In this document: piece by piece, positions 25,993 to 32,930 of the stretch
How positions within the stretch are numbered: the first letter of the stretch is position 1
Layout: the number at the start of each line of letters is the position of its first letter
From: Achromobacter arsenitoxydans SY8
Lineage (GTDB): Bacteria > Pseudomonadota > Gammaproteobacteria > Burkholderiales > Burkholderiaceae_B
Assembly: GCF_000236785.1 (NCBI RefSeq)
Contig: NZ_AGUF01000090.1
Coordinates: forward strand, 1 to 61,738
Direction of reading: 5' to 3'
Length of the DNA: 61,738 bases
The notes under the pieces: model-generated
Seen by the model: only the letters and a program-made list of their open reading frames with translations
Database searches by the model: none
Told to the model about the DNA's origin: nothing
Position numbers and translations under genes: made by a program

Positions 25993-26601
25993 ATGAATAG
26001 CAACGAAGGGATCCCGGTGTCGGTCTATACCCGATGGCACCAGTTATCGGTGCCCTTGGCGTTCGCCCTGGCGGTGGGAAGTTTCATGCTGGTGGTGTTC
26101 AACCGCGGGCCGATCGGCCTGGCGGCCGTGCTGGCGGTGCTGGGACTGCTCGTGCCGCCGCTGGTGGCGTTCCGGGGCTTTCCCACGCGCAATGCCGTCA
26201 AGGTGACGGCGGACGGGCTGGAGTTTTCGCGCCGGTCCTCCATCGCCTTCGCCGACCTGTCCAGTTGGGGCACGGACGACTATCTCAAACTGGTTCGTCC
26301 CGGCCTGCCGACGCTGCTGGTCAGCGCGGCGGACCTGCCCAGCCGCGAAAGGCTGCTGCGCGAGTTCGAGCAGGCGCTGACGGTATGGCAGAAGCGTCAG
26401 CCGGCCGGCACGCAGGCGGCGCGCCGCACGCATTTCTACGGGTCCACGGGCGGGCGCCTGGTGGGCTTGCTGATCACCGCGCTGGGGACCGGGGCGGCCA
26501 TCATGGCGCTGAATCTGCGCGAGCCGTCGATATCGCTTGCTATCGTCGGCGGCCTGGGAGCCTTGTTCGGATTGGCGATGCTGTTCGGCCGGCGGGGCTG
26601 A
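25993..26601 (+). CDS. Small polytopic membrane protein, candidate immunity protein for the VasX-like effector
   Basis: The 202 residues show two hydrophobic segments near the N terminus (about 18-36 and 40-56), a soluble middle of about 90 residues with SSWGTDDYLKLVRPG, and two more segments at the C-terminal end (about 152-172 and 176-197). I recognise no named family. The start ATG at 25993 lies 12 bases after the effector stop, so the genes are almost surely cotranscribed. Pore-forming T6SS toxins are usually neutralised by an inner-membrane protein encoded next door (for example TsiV2 for VasX), so immunity is the best guess; it rests on position and topology only. Confidence 0.7.
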   Translation: MNSNEGIPVSVYTRWHQLSVPLAFALAVGSFMLVVFNRGPIGLAAVLAVLGLLVPPLVAFRGFPTRNAVKVTADGLEFSRRSSIAFADLSSWGTDDYLKLVRPGLPTLLVSAADLPSRERLLREFEQALTVWQKRQPAGTQAARRTHFYGSTGGRLVGLLITALGTGAAIMALNLREPSISLAIVGGLGALFGLAMLFGRRG

Positions 26602-26718
26602 ATAGGGGGCATGGCAGGCGCGTCCAGGGTACAAAATGTTGCCCGGCGGCCTACTTCCGCTTGCTAGCATGATCCACGCCGGAATGATCCGGCATTCGGA
26701 TGGACAGTGGAGGTTGCC

Positions 26719-27366
26719 ATGAATTCAAGAAGAACACTCAACCGGATCGCCGTGCTCGCGGCGGCGGGCGCGCTGCTGGCGGGTTGCGCGACGCAGCAGC
26801 AAACCAACACCGCGGTGGGGACGGGGGCGGGCGCGGCGCTGGGCGCCGGCATCGGCGCACTCATCGGACATGGCAAGGGCGCGGCTATCGGGGCCGGCAT
26901 TGGCGCGGTCGCGGGCGGCCTGGTCGGCTACAACTGGAAGGTGGTCAAGGACGACGTGCAGAAGTCAGGCGCTTCGTCGCTGGGCATCGACGTGGTGGAA
27001 ATGCCGGACGGCAGCCTGAAGGTCAATATTCCCAGCGGCGTGTCGTTCGACACGGACAAGACGCAGCTCAAGCCGGCGCTGCTGCCGGTCCTGGACAGCG
27101 TGGCGCGTTCGCTCAACCAGCACCCGGAACTGCGGGCCAAGGTGGTCGGCCATACCGACAGCACCGGCTCGCTGGCGCATAACCAGACCCTGTCGGTGAA
27201 CCGCGCGAAGAGCGTCACGAATTACCTGTCCGGCCAGGGCGTGGCGGCTAGCCGCCTGACGGTGGAGGGCCGGGGCCCGAACGATCCTATCGGCGACAAT
27301 GCGACTGCCGAAGGGCGCGCGCTGAACCGGCGCGTCGAAATCTACCTGTACGCGGTCCGGCAGTAA
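26719..27366 (+). CDS. OmpA-family outer-membrane lipoprotein with glycine zipper
   Basis: Predicted lipoprotein of 215 residues. It has a lipobox (LLAGC, Cys23), a Gly/Ala-rich glycine-zipper region (about 35-67) that may insert in or associate with the membrane, and a C-terminal OmpA-like peptidoglycan-binding domain with [20 protein letters not shown] and NRRVEIYL. It resembles YiaD-type proteins. The ATG at 26719 is chosen over a GTG at 26707 because GTGGAGG lies just upstream. It is separated from the T6SS module by 117 bases and is followed by its own terminator, so it is probably not part of the T6SS, although an OmpA-domain protein next to a T6SS can serve as an anchor. Confidence 0.9.
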   Translation: MNSRRTLNRIAVLAAAGALLAGCATQQQTNTAVGTGAGAALGAGIGALIGHGKGAAIGAGIGAVAGGLVGYNWKVVKDDVQKSGASSLGIDVVEMPDGSLKVNIPSGVSFDTDKTQLKPALLPVLDSVARSLNQHPELRAKVVGHTDSTGSLAHNQTLSVNRAKSVTNYLSGQGVAASRLTVEGRGPNDPIGDNATAEGRALNRRVEIYLYAVRQ

Positions 27367-27388
27367 GCGCGGGCGCGTCGCTTGTTTC

Positions 27389-27426
27389 AGGGCGGCCGGC
27401 GCGATGCGCCGCCGCCCTTTATTTCT
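27389..27426 (+). terminator. Intrinsic terminator after the OmpA-family gene
   Basis: A GC-rich hairpin with arms at 27389-27402 and 27406-27418 (GAT loop, one bulged C) is followed by TTTATTT. It ends 18 bases before the pterin dehydratase start, so that gene may need its own promoter or readthrough. Confidence 0.7.
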
Positions 27427-27436
27427 GGAGTCCGCC

Positions 27437-27757
27437 ATGAGCATGTTTCCTCCCGCCCGCATCGGCACCGACACCGCCGTCGCCGCGCTTACCGGATGGC
27501 AAGCGGTGGCCATGCGGGACGCCATCGAAAAACGGTTCCGCTTCCCCAATTTCAACGCCGCCTTCGGTTTCATGGCGCGCGTGGCCATGTTCGCGGAAAA
27601 GCTGAACCACCATCCCGAATGGACCAACGTTTACAACCGCGTGGACGTGATCCTGACCACCCATGACGCGGGCGGCGTGACCGAACTGGATGTGCGCATG
27701 GCGCAATTCATGGACGAGGCCGCCGCGCAGGCGGGGGCGACGGCGCCCAAGGGCTGA
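27437..27757 (+). CDS. phhB: 4a-hydroxytetrahydrobiopterin dehydratase (pterin-4a-carbinolamine dehydratase)
   Basis: Dehydrates 4a-hydroxytetrahydropterin, the product of aromatic amino acid hydroxylases, so that the cofactor can be recycled. The 106 residues carry the family signature E-K-L-N-H-H-P-E-W with the paired His at 58-59, followed by [20 protein letters not shown] with His76, which are the active-site residues. The start at 27437 is supported by CTGGAG upstream; an earlier start at 27404 would lie at the foot of the terminator. No phenylalanine hydroxylase gene is adjacent. Confidence 0.93.
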   Translation: MSMFPPARIGTDTAVAALTGWQAVAMRDAIEKRFRFPNFNAAFGFMARVAMFAEKLNHHPEWTNVYNRVDVILTTHDAGGVTELDVRMAQFMDEAAAQAGATAPKG

Positions 27758-27769
27758 ACGCCAGGGCGT

Positions 27770-28225
27770 TCAATCGTCGGTATCGTCCGCGCTGGCGTGC
27801 AGATGGCCGATCAGGCGGTCCAGCATGTCGCCCAATTGGCGCTGCTCCTGGGCGCTGAGGCAGCCGAAGATTTCGTCGTTGCGGCGCGCGATCAGGTCGA
27901 TGATGCGCCGGTATTGCGCGAGGCCCGCATCGGTGGGCGCCAGCACCACGCCGCGTCCGTCGGACGCGGACACTTTTTTTTCAACCAGACCGCGGTCGAC
28001 CAGCGCCTGGGCCGAGCGGCTGGCCTGGCCCTTGTTCAGGTTGGCCGCCCGGGCCAGGTCGTTGACCGACAGCGGCGCGTAGCGGCCGATGGCCGCCAGG
28101 CAGCGCGCCTCGCCCAGGGGGATGTCGCAGTCTTTCAGGTAGGCGCGATTCGTGTCCCGGTCCGTGATCTTGTTGAGCACGTGCAGGCGGTAGGTCAGGA
28201 AGCGTTCCAGGGCGGGCGTGTTCAC
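27770..28225 (-). CDS. MarR-family transcriptional regulator
   Basis: Winged-helix regulator of 151 residues. The DNA-binding part includes IPLGEARCLAAIGRY, the recognition-helix region LARAANLNKGQASRSAQALV and the wing DGRGVVLAPTDAG. The start is GTG at 28225, overlapping the TGA of the upstream DUF2783 gene, so it is the last gene of an FAD monooxygenase-DUF2783-marR operon and is probably an autorepressor. Inverted repeats upstream of the monooxygenase gene are plausible binding sites. The ligand is probably the aromatic substrate of the monooxygenase (inference). Confidence 0.9.
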   Translation of the reverse strand: MNTPALERFLTYRLHVLNKITDRDTNRAYLKDCDIPLGEARCLAAIGRYAPLSVNDLARAANLNKGQASRSAQALVDRGLVEKKVSASDGRGVVLAPTDAGLAQYRRIIDLIARRNDEIFGCLSAQEQRQLGDMLDRLIGHLHASADDTDD

Positions 28226-28449
28226 GTCGGGCGGGCAGGGGTGGGGGCCGGATAGTTTGCCATAGGGGCGTCGGACAGGCTGGCTGCCTCGGCCTGCGCC
28301 AGCAGCGCGAGGGCGTCCGCCGCGCTGGCCTGGCGGCTGAGCAGCGACAGCCCGAGTATCGAGAGGAACAGCGGCGCGCGGGATTCCCCGACGCGGGTCA
28401 GCGCCTGCGCCATGCTGGTGTAGACCTGGTCCAGTTCATCGTTGTTCAT
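28222..28449 (-). CDS. DUF2783-type small protein
   Basis: The 75 residues start MNNDELDQVYTSMAQAL and are mostly helical (LFLSILGLSLLSRQASAADALALLAQAEAAS split over two helices). It matches the small DUF2783 type often found right after FAD aromatic monooxygenases. The start overlaps the monooxygenase stop (ATGA), and its stop overlaps the GTG start of the marR gene. Both overlaps indicate coupled translation. Its role is unknown; a partner or chaperone of the monooxygenase is a guess. Confidence 0.8.
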   Translation of the reverse strand: MNNDELDQVYTSMAQALTRVGESRAPLFLSILGLSLLSRQASAADALALLAQAEAASLSDAPMANYPAPTPARPT

Positions 28450-30071
28450 GCTTGGCCTTTCGTCGGGGCGCCCAGGGTGAGCGAGGGGTAGTAGGGCGCC
28501 AGCGCGGCGCGCAATGCCGCGGGGGCGGGGGCCTGCCAGCGGCCCAGCACATAGCCGTCGGGACGCAGCAGGTAGACGGTTCCGGCATCGCCGCCGTAGC
28601 GCTGGCGCAATTGGCCATGCTCGTCCCGCAGGCCGTCTGCGCCGGCGCGCAGCACCCGCAGCGGATGGGGGGCGCCTTGCGTTGCGGCGGCCAGGACGTC
28701 CAGTTCGGCCGACAGGCCTGCGTCGGGGGACAGCGCCAGCGCCACGAAGCCGGCGCCGAAATTCGCGCTGAGGTAATGGGGCGTGCCGCCATCCTGCAGC
28801 AGGACGTCGGGCGCGGGCTGTCCGGGCGCGGCGGCCTGACCGGCCCGCGGCAGGCCGTCCGTCAGGTTCAGCGGCGAGGCATCGTACGAAATGGGCGCCG
28901 ACTGCCGCGGGTTGATCAATGGCCGGACGGACTCGTCCGCCAGGGCGAGGCGCAGGGCGGCCTCGCGCATGAGGCGAAAGCCAAAATCCGGCGGCGCCAT
29001 GAATTCGGTGCTCTTGGCGCCGTAGGCTAGGTTCTGGCGGGTGGCGTGGACGCGCTCGACGCTGTAGCTGTCCAGCAGGCTGTCGGGCGCCTGGCCCTTG
29101 AGCACCCAGGCCAGCTTCCAGGCAAGGTTGCCCGCGTCGTCCAGTCCCGAGTTCAGGCCGCGCACGCCGAAGATGGGGACAAGATGGCCGGCGTCGCCGG
29201 CGAACAGCACGCGCCCGTGGCGGTAGCTGTCCAGCGTGAGGCACTTGGCGTTGTAGATGGAAATCCAAAGCGGCTTCCAGGGCGCGGTTTCGCCGATCAT
29301 GTCCAGGTGGCTCTGCACGCGCGGCAGCACGTTCTCAGGCTTTACGGCTTCTTCGGGGTCTTCGTCGTCGCGGATCTGATAGTCGACGCGCCACACGTTG
29401 CCGGGCTGGCGGTGCATGAGCAGGGTGGAGCCAGGATTGGACGGGGGGTCGAACCATGCCAGGCGTTCCACCGGGCGCTGCGATTCCTGTTCGATGTCGA
29501 CGATGACGTAGCGGCCTTCGTACTGCATGCCTTCGAGCTTCAGGCCCATGGCTTCCCTAACGGCGCTGCGGCCGCCGTCGCAGGCGATCAGCCAGTCCGC
29601 GCGCACGGTGTGGCGTTCGCCGCCGGTCTCCACTTCCACCGAGACGCCGTCCGGGCCAGCCTGCAGGCCGGCCACCCGGCTGGACCACTGCAGCGAGGCC
29701 AGGCCGGGATGGCGCTGCATGGCCTGGTGTGCGTATTCCTCGACGTAGTACTGCTGGATGTTGACCATGGGCGCGTAGCGCTGCAGGGGATCGTGCGGCA
29801 TTTCGAAATGCAGGACTTCGCGATCGCGAAAGTAGCTGCGGCCGCCGGTCCAGGCCAGGCCGGTGGCAATCAGCGGCTGGTCCGCGCCGATCCATCCCAG
29901 GATTTCCTGCGAGCGGCGCGACATGCAGATGGCCCGGCTGCCGCTGCAATAGCTGTCGTCGGCCTCGACGGTGAGGGAGGCGATGCCGTATTCGGCCAGC
30001 AGGGCGGCCAGCGTCAGGCCGACCGGGCCGCCGCCGGCGATCAGCACGGGAACGTGGGAAGGGAGCGTCAT
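28446..30071 (-). CDS. FAD-dependent aromatic monooxygenase (MhpA/PheA-like)
   Basis: Flavoprotein hydroxylase of 541 residues that uses NAD(P)H and O2 to hydroxylate an aromatic ring. The N terminus has the Rossmann GxGxxG motif (LIAGGGPVGLTLA), the middle the DG motif (LIACDGGRSAVREAMG), and residues near 300 the second FAD motif (VLFAGDAGHLVP), followed by LNSGLDDAGNLAWKLA. The C-terminal domain is thioredoxin-like. The start at 30071 is preferred over 30101 because GGAG lies 6 bases upstream. The exact substrate cannot be read from the sequence; 3-(3-hydroxyphenyl)propionate-like or phenolic compounds are typical. Confidence 0.88.
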   Translation of the reverse strand: MTLPSHVPVLIAGGGPVGLTLAALLAEYGIASLTVEADDSYCSGSRAICMSRRSQEILGWIGADQPLIATGLAWTGGRSYFRDREVLHFEMPHDPLQRYAPMVNIQQYYVEEYAHQAMQRHPGLASLQWSSRVAGLQAGPDGVSVEVETGGERHTVRADWLIACDGGRSAVREAMGLKLEGMQYEGRYVIVDIEQESQRPVERLAWFDPPSNPGSTLLMHRQPGNVWRVDYQIRDDEDPEEAVKPENVLPRVQSHLDMIGETAPWKPLWISIYNAKCLTLDSYRHGRVLFAGDAGHLVPIFGVRGLNSGLDDAGNLAWKLAWVLKGQAPDSLLDSYSVERVHATRQNLAYGAKSTEFMAPPDFGFRLMREAALRLALADESVRPLINPRQSAPISYDASPLNLTDGLPRAGQAAAPGQPAPDVLLQDGGTPHYLSANFGAGFVALALSPDAGLSAELDVLAAATQGAPHPLRVLRAGADGLRDEHGQLRQRYGGDAGTVYLLRPDGYVLGRWQAPAPAALRAALAPYYPSLTLGAPTKGQA

Positions 30072-30093
30072 GCTGTCTCCATGATTTGGTTGT

Positions 30094-30133
30094 TTGCGCA
30101 ACTATATGCCGAGTATGTTGCGGGCGCAACTAT
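30094..30133. promoter_or_regulatory. Candidate MarR operators upstream of the FAD monooxygenase gene
   Basis: GCGCAACTAT occurs twice (30096-30105 and 30124-30133). The second copy forms an inverted repeat, TATGTTGCG-GG-CGCAACTAT (30114-30133). The first overlaps the palindrome TTGCGCAA (30094-30101). The sites lie 23-62 bases upstream of the start codon, where a repressor would block transcription. GTTGC/GCAAC palindromes are common MarR-type operators. Direct binding is inference. Confidence 0.6.
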
Positions 30134-30146
30134 TTTTGGAGGACGT

Positions 30147-30173
30147 AAAAAAACCCGCCGGATGGGCGGGTTT
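30147..30173 (-). terminator. Intrinsic terminator for the coiled-coil membrane protein gene
   Basis: On the minus strand AAACCCGCC pairs with GGCGGGTTT (9 bp, 5-base loop) and is followed by a run of T residues. It lies 17 bases past the stop at 30190 and separates that transcript from the monooxygenase promoter. Confidence 0.9.
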
Positions 30174-30189
30174 CGAGGGCGGCGCGCGT

Positions 30190-30888
30190 TCAGTTGCGCA
30201 CGTAATAGATGCGCATCGCCTGCTGCTTCTGGGCGCCGTCCATGACGCGCAGCACCACCACCTTGGGGTTGAAACCGTCGGGCAGCTTGAGCTGGCCCAG
30301 CGCGTAGTCGTAGCGGTCGACGGTGAGGGCAGGCCCTTCCGGCGTGATCGTCGCGGCGCGGCCATTGGGGTAGGCGCCTTCGATGGCGAAGGTCAGGGTG
30401 CCCTTGAAGGGGGCGCCCTGGCGGTCTTCACGCATGACCAGGACCTGGTAGTCGAGCTGGCCGGGGGCGCGCTTGAACGAGGCCGAGCGGATGCCCAGGT
30501 TGCCGCCGCGCGGGTCGGGCGGCATTGCGTCCTGGAACAGCACCAGTTCTTTGTCCAGGGTTTCGTTGCGGGCGCGCGCTTCGGCCAGGTCGCTGGTCAG
30601 CTTTTCGTGGCCGGCCTTGTTGGCGTCGCGCTGTTTGGTGGCCTCTTCCAGCTGGGTCTGCAGGCGCTGGCGTTCGAGGTTCGAGGCGCTGAGCTCGCTG
30701 TGCAGCTGTTCGGACTGTTCAACGGTCAGGCGCTGCGGGCCGTAGTTGGTTTGCAGGAAGAGCACGCCGCCCGCGCCAAGGGCAATGCCAACCAGCAGCA
30801 ACACAAGCCAGCGCGGCATGCGGCGCGTGCGTTGGCCCGGCTGGTATACGGAGGGCTTGAACACGGCCCGTTGCGATCTTCCAAACAT
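30190..30888 (-). CDS. Single-pass coiled-coil inner-membrane protein (DUF6776-like)
   Basis: The 232 residues begin with a short basic cytoplasmic segment (FGRSQRAVFKPSVYQPGQ), one transmembrane helix (WLVLLLVGIALGAGGVLFL, about 26-44), a periplasmic coiled coil (about 55-125, rich in Glu/Gln/Arg/Leu) and a C-terminal beta-rich domain ending VMDGAQKQQAMRIYYVRN. I associate it with the uncharacterised DUF6776 family of beta-proteobacteria. The start at 30888 is chosen because AGGA lies six bases upstream; longer starts (30894, 30996) are possible but add a non-conserved leader. It is followed by a strong terminator and preceded by murU. Confidence 0.75.
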   Translation of the reverse strand: MFGRSQRAVFKPSVYQPGQRTRRMPRWLVLLLVGIALGAGGVLFLQTNYGPQRLTVEQSEQLHSELSASNLERQRLQTQLEEATKQRDANKAGHEKLTSDLAEARARNETLDKELVLFQDAMPPDPRGGNLGIRSASFKRAPGQLDYQVLVMREDRQGAPFKGTLTFAIEGAYPNGRAATITPEGPALTVDRYDYALGQLKLPDGFNPKVVVLRVMDGAQKQQAMRIYYVRN

Positions 30889-31035
30889 CCCCATTCCTAG
30901 AAAACTTCCTGTGTGTGTGCCTGTGGGCATGCTGCGGGCGCATGCCAAAGCGTCAGAGAATACCCCGTTAGCCGGGGGCGTTGCGTGCGCAGACAAGCCT
31001 GGTTGCGCACCTTGATATTGTGAAATATGTGGGCG

Positions 31036-31722
31036 TCAGCGGGCCGTGCCGGCGAGTTCCGCATCGAGATCAGCCAGCCGCTGCGGGGTCCCGACATCCG
31101 TCCATCTTCCGGCATGGCGTGCGCCGCGGGCAAGCTCCCGGCCCATGGCCTGCCTGAGCAGGGGCGCCAGGGGCGCGGCCGCGCCGCGCGGGACGTCCGC
31201 GAACAACGAAGGATGGTAGACGCCGACGCCGGCAAAGGTCAAACGGGGTTCTCCCTGCGCGTGGACGCGGCCGTCCGCCGCAAGGAAGAAATCGCCGTCG
31301 GGATGGTGCGCGGGATTGTCCACCAGCAGCAGCCAGGCGCCCGCCCGGGCCACGTGCGGCACGACGTCGCGGGCCGCCGCGGGATCCCAGTCGCACCAGA
31401 TGTCGCCGTTGATGACCAGGAAGGGATCGTCGCCCAAGAGGGGCAGGGCCTGAGCGATGCCGCCGGCGGTTTCCAGGGCGGACGGCTCGGGCGAATAGCG
31501 GATCCGCACGCCGTGGCTAGCGCCGTCGCCCAGCGCGCGCTCGATTTCGTGGCCCAGCCAGGCGTGGTTGATGACGATGTCCCGGATGCCCGCCGCGGCC
31601 AGCCGTTCCAGGTGCCAGACGATCAGCGGCTTGCCGGCCACCGGCAGCATGGGCTTGGGCAGGCGGTCGGTGAGCGGCCGCATGCGTTCGCCGCGTCCCG
31701 CGGCCAGAATCATGGCCCGCAT
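31036..31722 (-). CDS. murU: N-acetylmuramate 1-phosphate uridylyltransferase MurU
   Basis: Converts MurNAc-1-phosphate to UDP-MurNAc in the peptidoglycan recycling shortcut that bypasses de novo MurA/MurB and gives intrinsic fosfomycin tolerance in organisms that have it. The 228 residues show the nucleotidyltransferase signature LAAGRGERMRPLT...KPMLPVAGKPLI at the N terminus and VINGDIWCDWD for metal binding. Its start at 31722 overlaps the amgK stop by one base (TGATG), so the pair is coupled. Longer starts upstream would lie inside amgK in another frame and are rejected. Confidence 0.93.
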   Translation of the reverse strand: MRAMILAAGRGERMRPLTDRLPKPMLPVAGKPLIVWHLERLAAAGIRDIVINHAWLGHEIERALGDGASHGVRIRYSPEPSALETAGGIAQALPLLGDDPFLVINGDIWCDWDPAAARDVVPHVARAGAWLLLVDNPAHHPDGDFFLAADGRVHAQGEPRLTFAGVGVYHPSLFADVPRGAAAPLAPLLRQAMGRELARGARHAGRWTDVGTPQRLADLDAELAGTAR

Positions 31723-32762
31723 CAGAACGTGTATCCGACGCTGACCTGGCGGTCGTCCAGGCGGTCCAGCAGCCGCAGCAGCGGCGTGAAGACGCCGTAG
31801 CGCTGGGCCACCTGGCGGACATAGCCGTTCACGCGGGGCATGTGGGCCAGGTAGTGAGCCTTGCCGTCGCGGTGGTTCAGGCGGGCGAATACGCCCAGGA
31901 TGCGCAAGTTGCGCTGCAGGCCCATCCATTCGTAGGCGCGGTGGAAGTCGGCGAAATCGGCGTCGACCGGCAGGCCGGCGGCCCGCGCCATTTCCCAGTA
32001 GCGGATGGCCCAGTCCAATTGCTGGGGTTCTTCCCAGGTGGTTCTGGCGTCGGTCACCAGCGACGCCAGGTCGTAGGTAATGGGGCCGGCCAATGCGTCC
32101 TGGAAATCAATGACGCCGGGATTGGGGCCGTACTGCGGCTGGTCGCAGACCATCAGGTTGGGCGAGTGGAAGTCGCGATGCACCAGCACCTGGGGCTGTC
32201 CGCCATTGCTGGCCGACAACAGCGCGAAGATCTTTTCCAGGGCATTGGCGGTCTTGTCGTCCAGCGTGGCGCCATGGTGCTTTTGCACGTACCACTCGGG
32301 GAACAGCTTGAGTTCGTCGGCGAGGCGGGCGCTGTCGTAGACGCCAAGTCCGGCAGTCGAGGCCTGCTGCAGCTTGACCAGGGCGGCCAGCGCCTCGCGG
32401 TACAGCGCCTGGAGCTGACGGTCGTCCAGTCCGTCCTGGATCCGCTGATAGTAGGTTTGCTCGCCCAGGTCCGACAGCAGCAGCAGGCCCTGGTCCAGGT
32501 CCTGCGCCAGCACCTGCGGCACGTTCAGGCCGGCGTCGGCCAGCAGCTTGTCCACGTGCAGGAACGGGCGGCAGTCTTCGTGCTGGGGAGGGGCGTCCAT
32601 GACAATCAGGCTGCGCTGCCCCGCGTCCAGCCTGAAGTAGCGGCGGAAACTGGCGTCGGCGGAGGCGGGGCGCAGCGTGTCGATGGCCAGATTCAGGGCG
32701 GGAGGCAGGCCTTCCAGCCAGGCGCGGACTTGCGCCAAGCGGGGGTCGTGATCGTTTTTCAA
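31722..32762 (-). CDS. amgK: N-acetylmuramate/N-acetylglucosamine anomeric kinase AmgK
   Basis: Phosphorylates MurNAc (and GlcNAc) at the anomeric carbon, supplying MurU. The 346 residues have an aminoglycoside-phosphotransferase fold: a nucleotide-binding N lobe (SADASFRRYFRLD, then SLIVMDAPP), the catalytic loop LVHRDFHSPNLMV and the metal motif GVIDFQDAL. It is the first gene of the leftward amgK-murU pair and is divergent from lptD, the arrangement also seen in pseudomonads. The 168-base gap to lptD should hold both promoters. Confidence 0.94.
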   Translation of the reverse strand: MKNDHDPRLAQVRAWLEGLPPALNLAIDTLRPASADASFRRYFRLDAGQRSLIVMDAPPQHEDCRPFLHVDKLLADAGLNVPQVLAQDLDQGLLLLSDLGEQTYYQRIQDGLDDRQLQALYREALAALVKLQQASTAGLGVYDSARLADELKLFPEWYVQKHHGATLDDKTANALEKIFALLSASNGGQPQVLVHRDFHSPNLMVCDQPQYGPNPGVIDFQDALAGPITYDLASLVTDARTTWEEPQQLDWAIRYWEMARAAGLPVDADFADFHRAYEWMGLQRNLRILGVFARLNHRDGKAHYLAHMPRVNGYVRQVAQRYGVFTPLLRLLDRLDDRQVSVGYTF

Positions 32763-32842
32763 GGAAGATCCGTGTCAGAAGGGCAATATTGCTGAAAATT
32801 TGGTTCCGCGAACTTAAGGCTGGGCGTTGTTCGCGGCTTCTC

Positions 32843-32848
32843 TATAAT
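32843..32848 (+). promoter_or_regulatory. Possible -10 element (TATAAT) upstream of lptD
   Basis: A perfect TATAAT lies 82 bases before the lptD start in the amgK-lptD divergent region. No good -35 at 17 bases is visible, so it may be an activator-dependent promoter. Confidence 0.4.
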
Positions 32849-32930
32849 ACCGGCTCGTTTCCGCTAGCATTGGCCCCGCCCGGGCGCCTTTGTCCGGCTC
32901 TCCCATGGTCAAAAAGGGCTGTTTTCATTC

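Noticed and set aside
20-26601. PAAR-repeat spike tip gene
   Set aside because: I looked for a PAAR gene in the T6SS region, as expected beside vgrG genes, but no gene in the window fits one.
32805-32860. Sigma-E-type promoter for lptD (GAACTT at 32810-32815)
   Set aside because: No matching sigma-E -10 element at the expected 15-17 base spacing.
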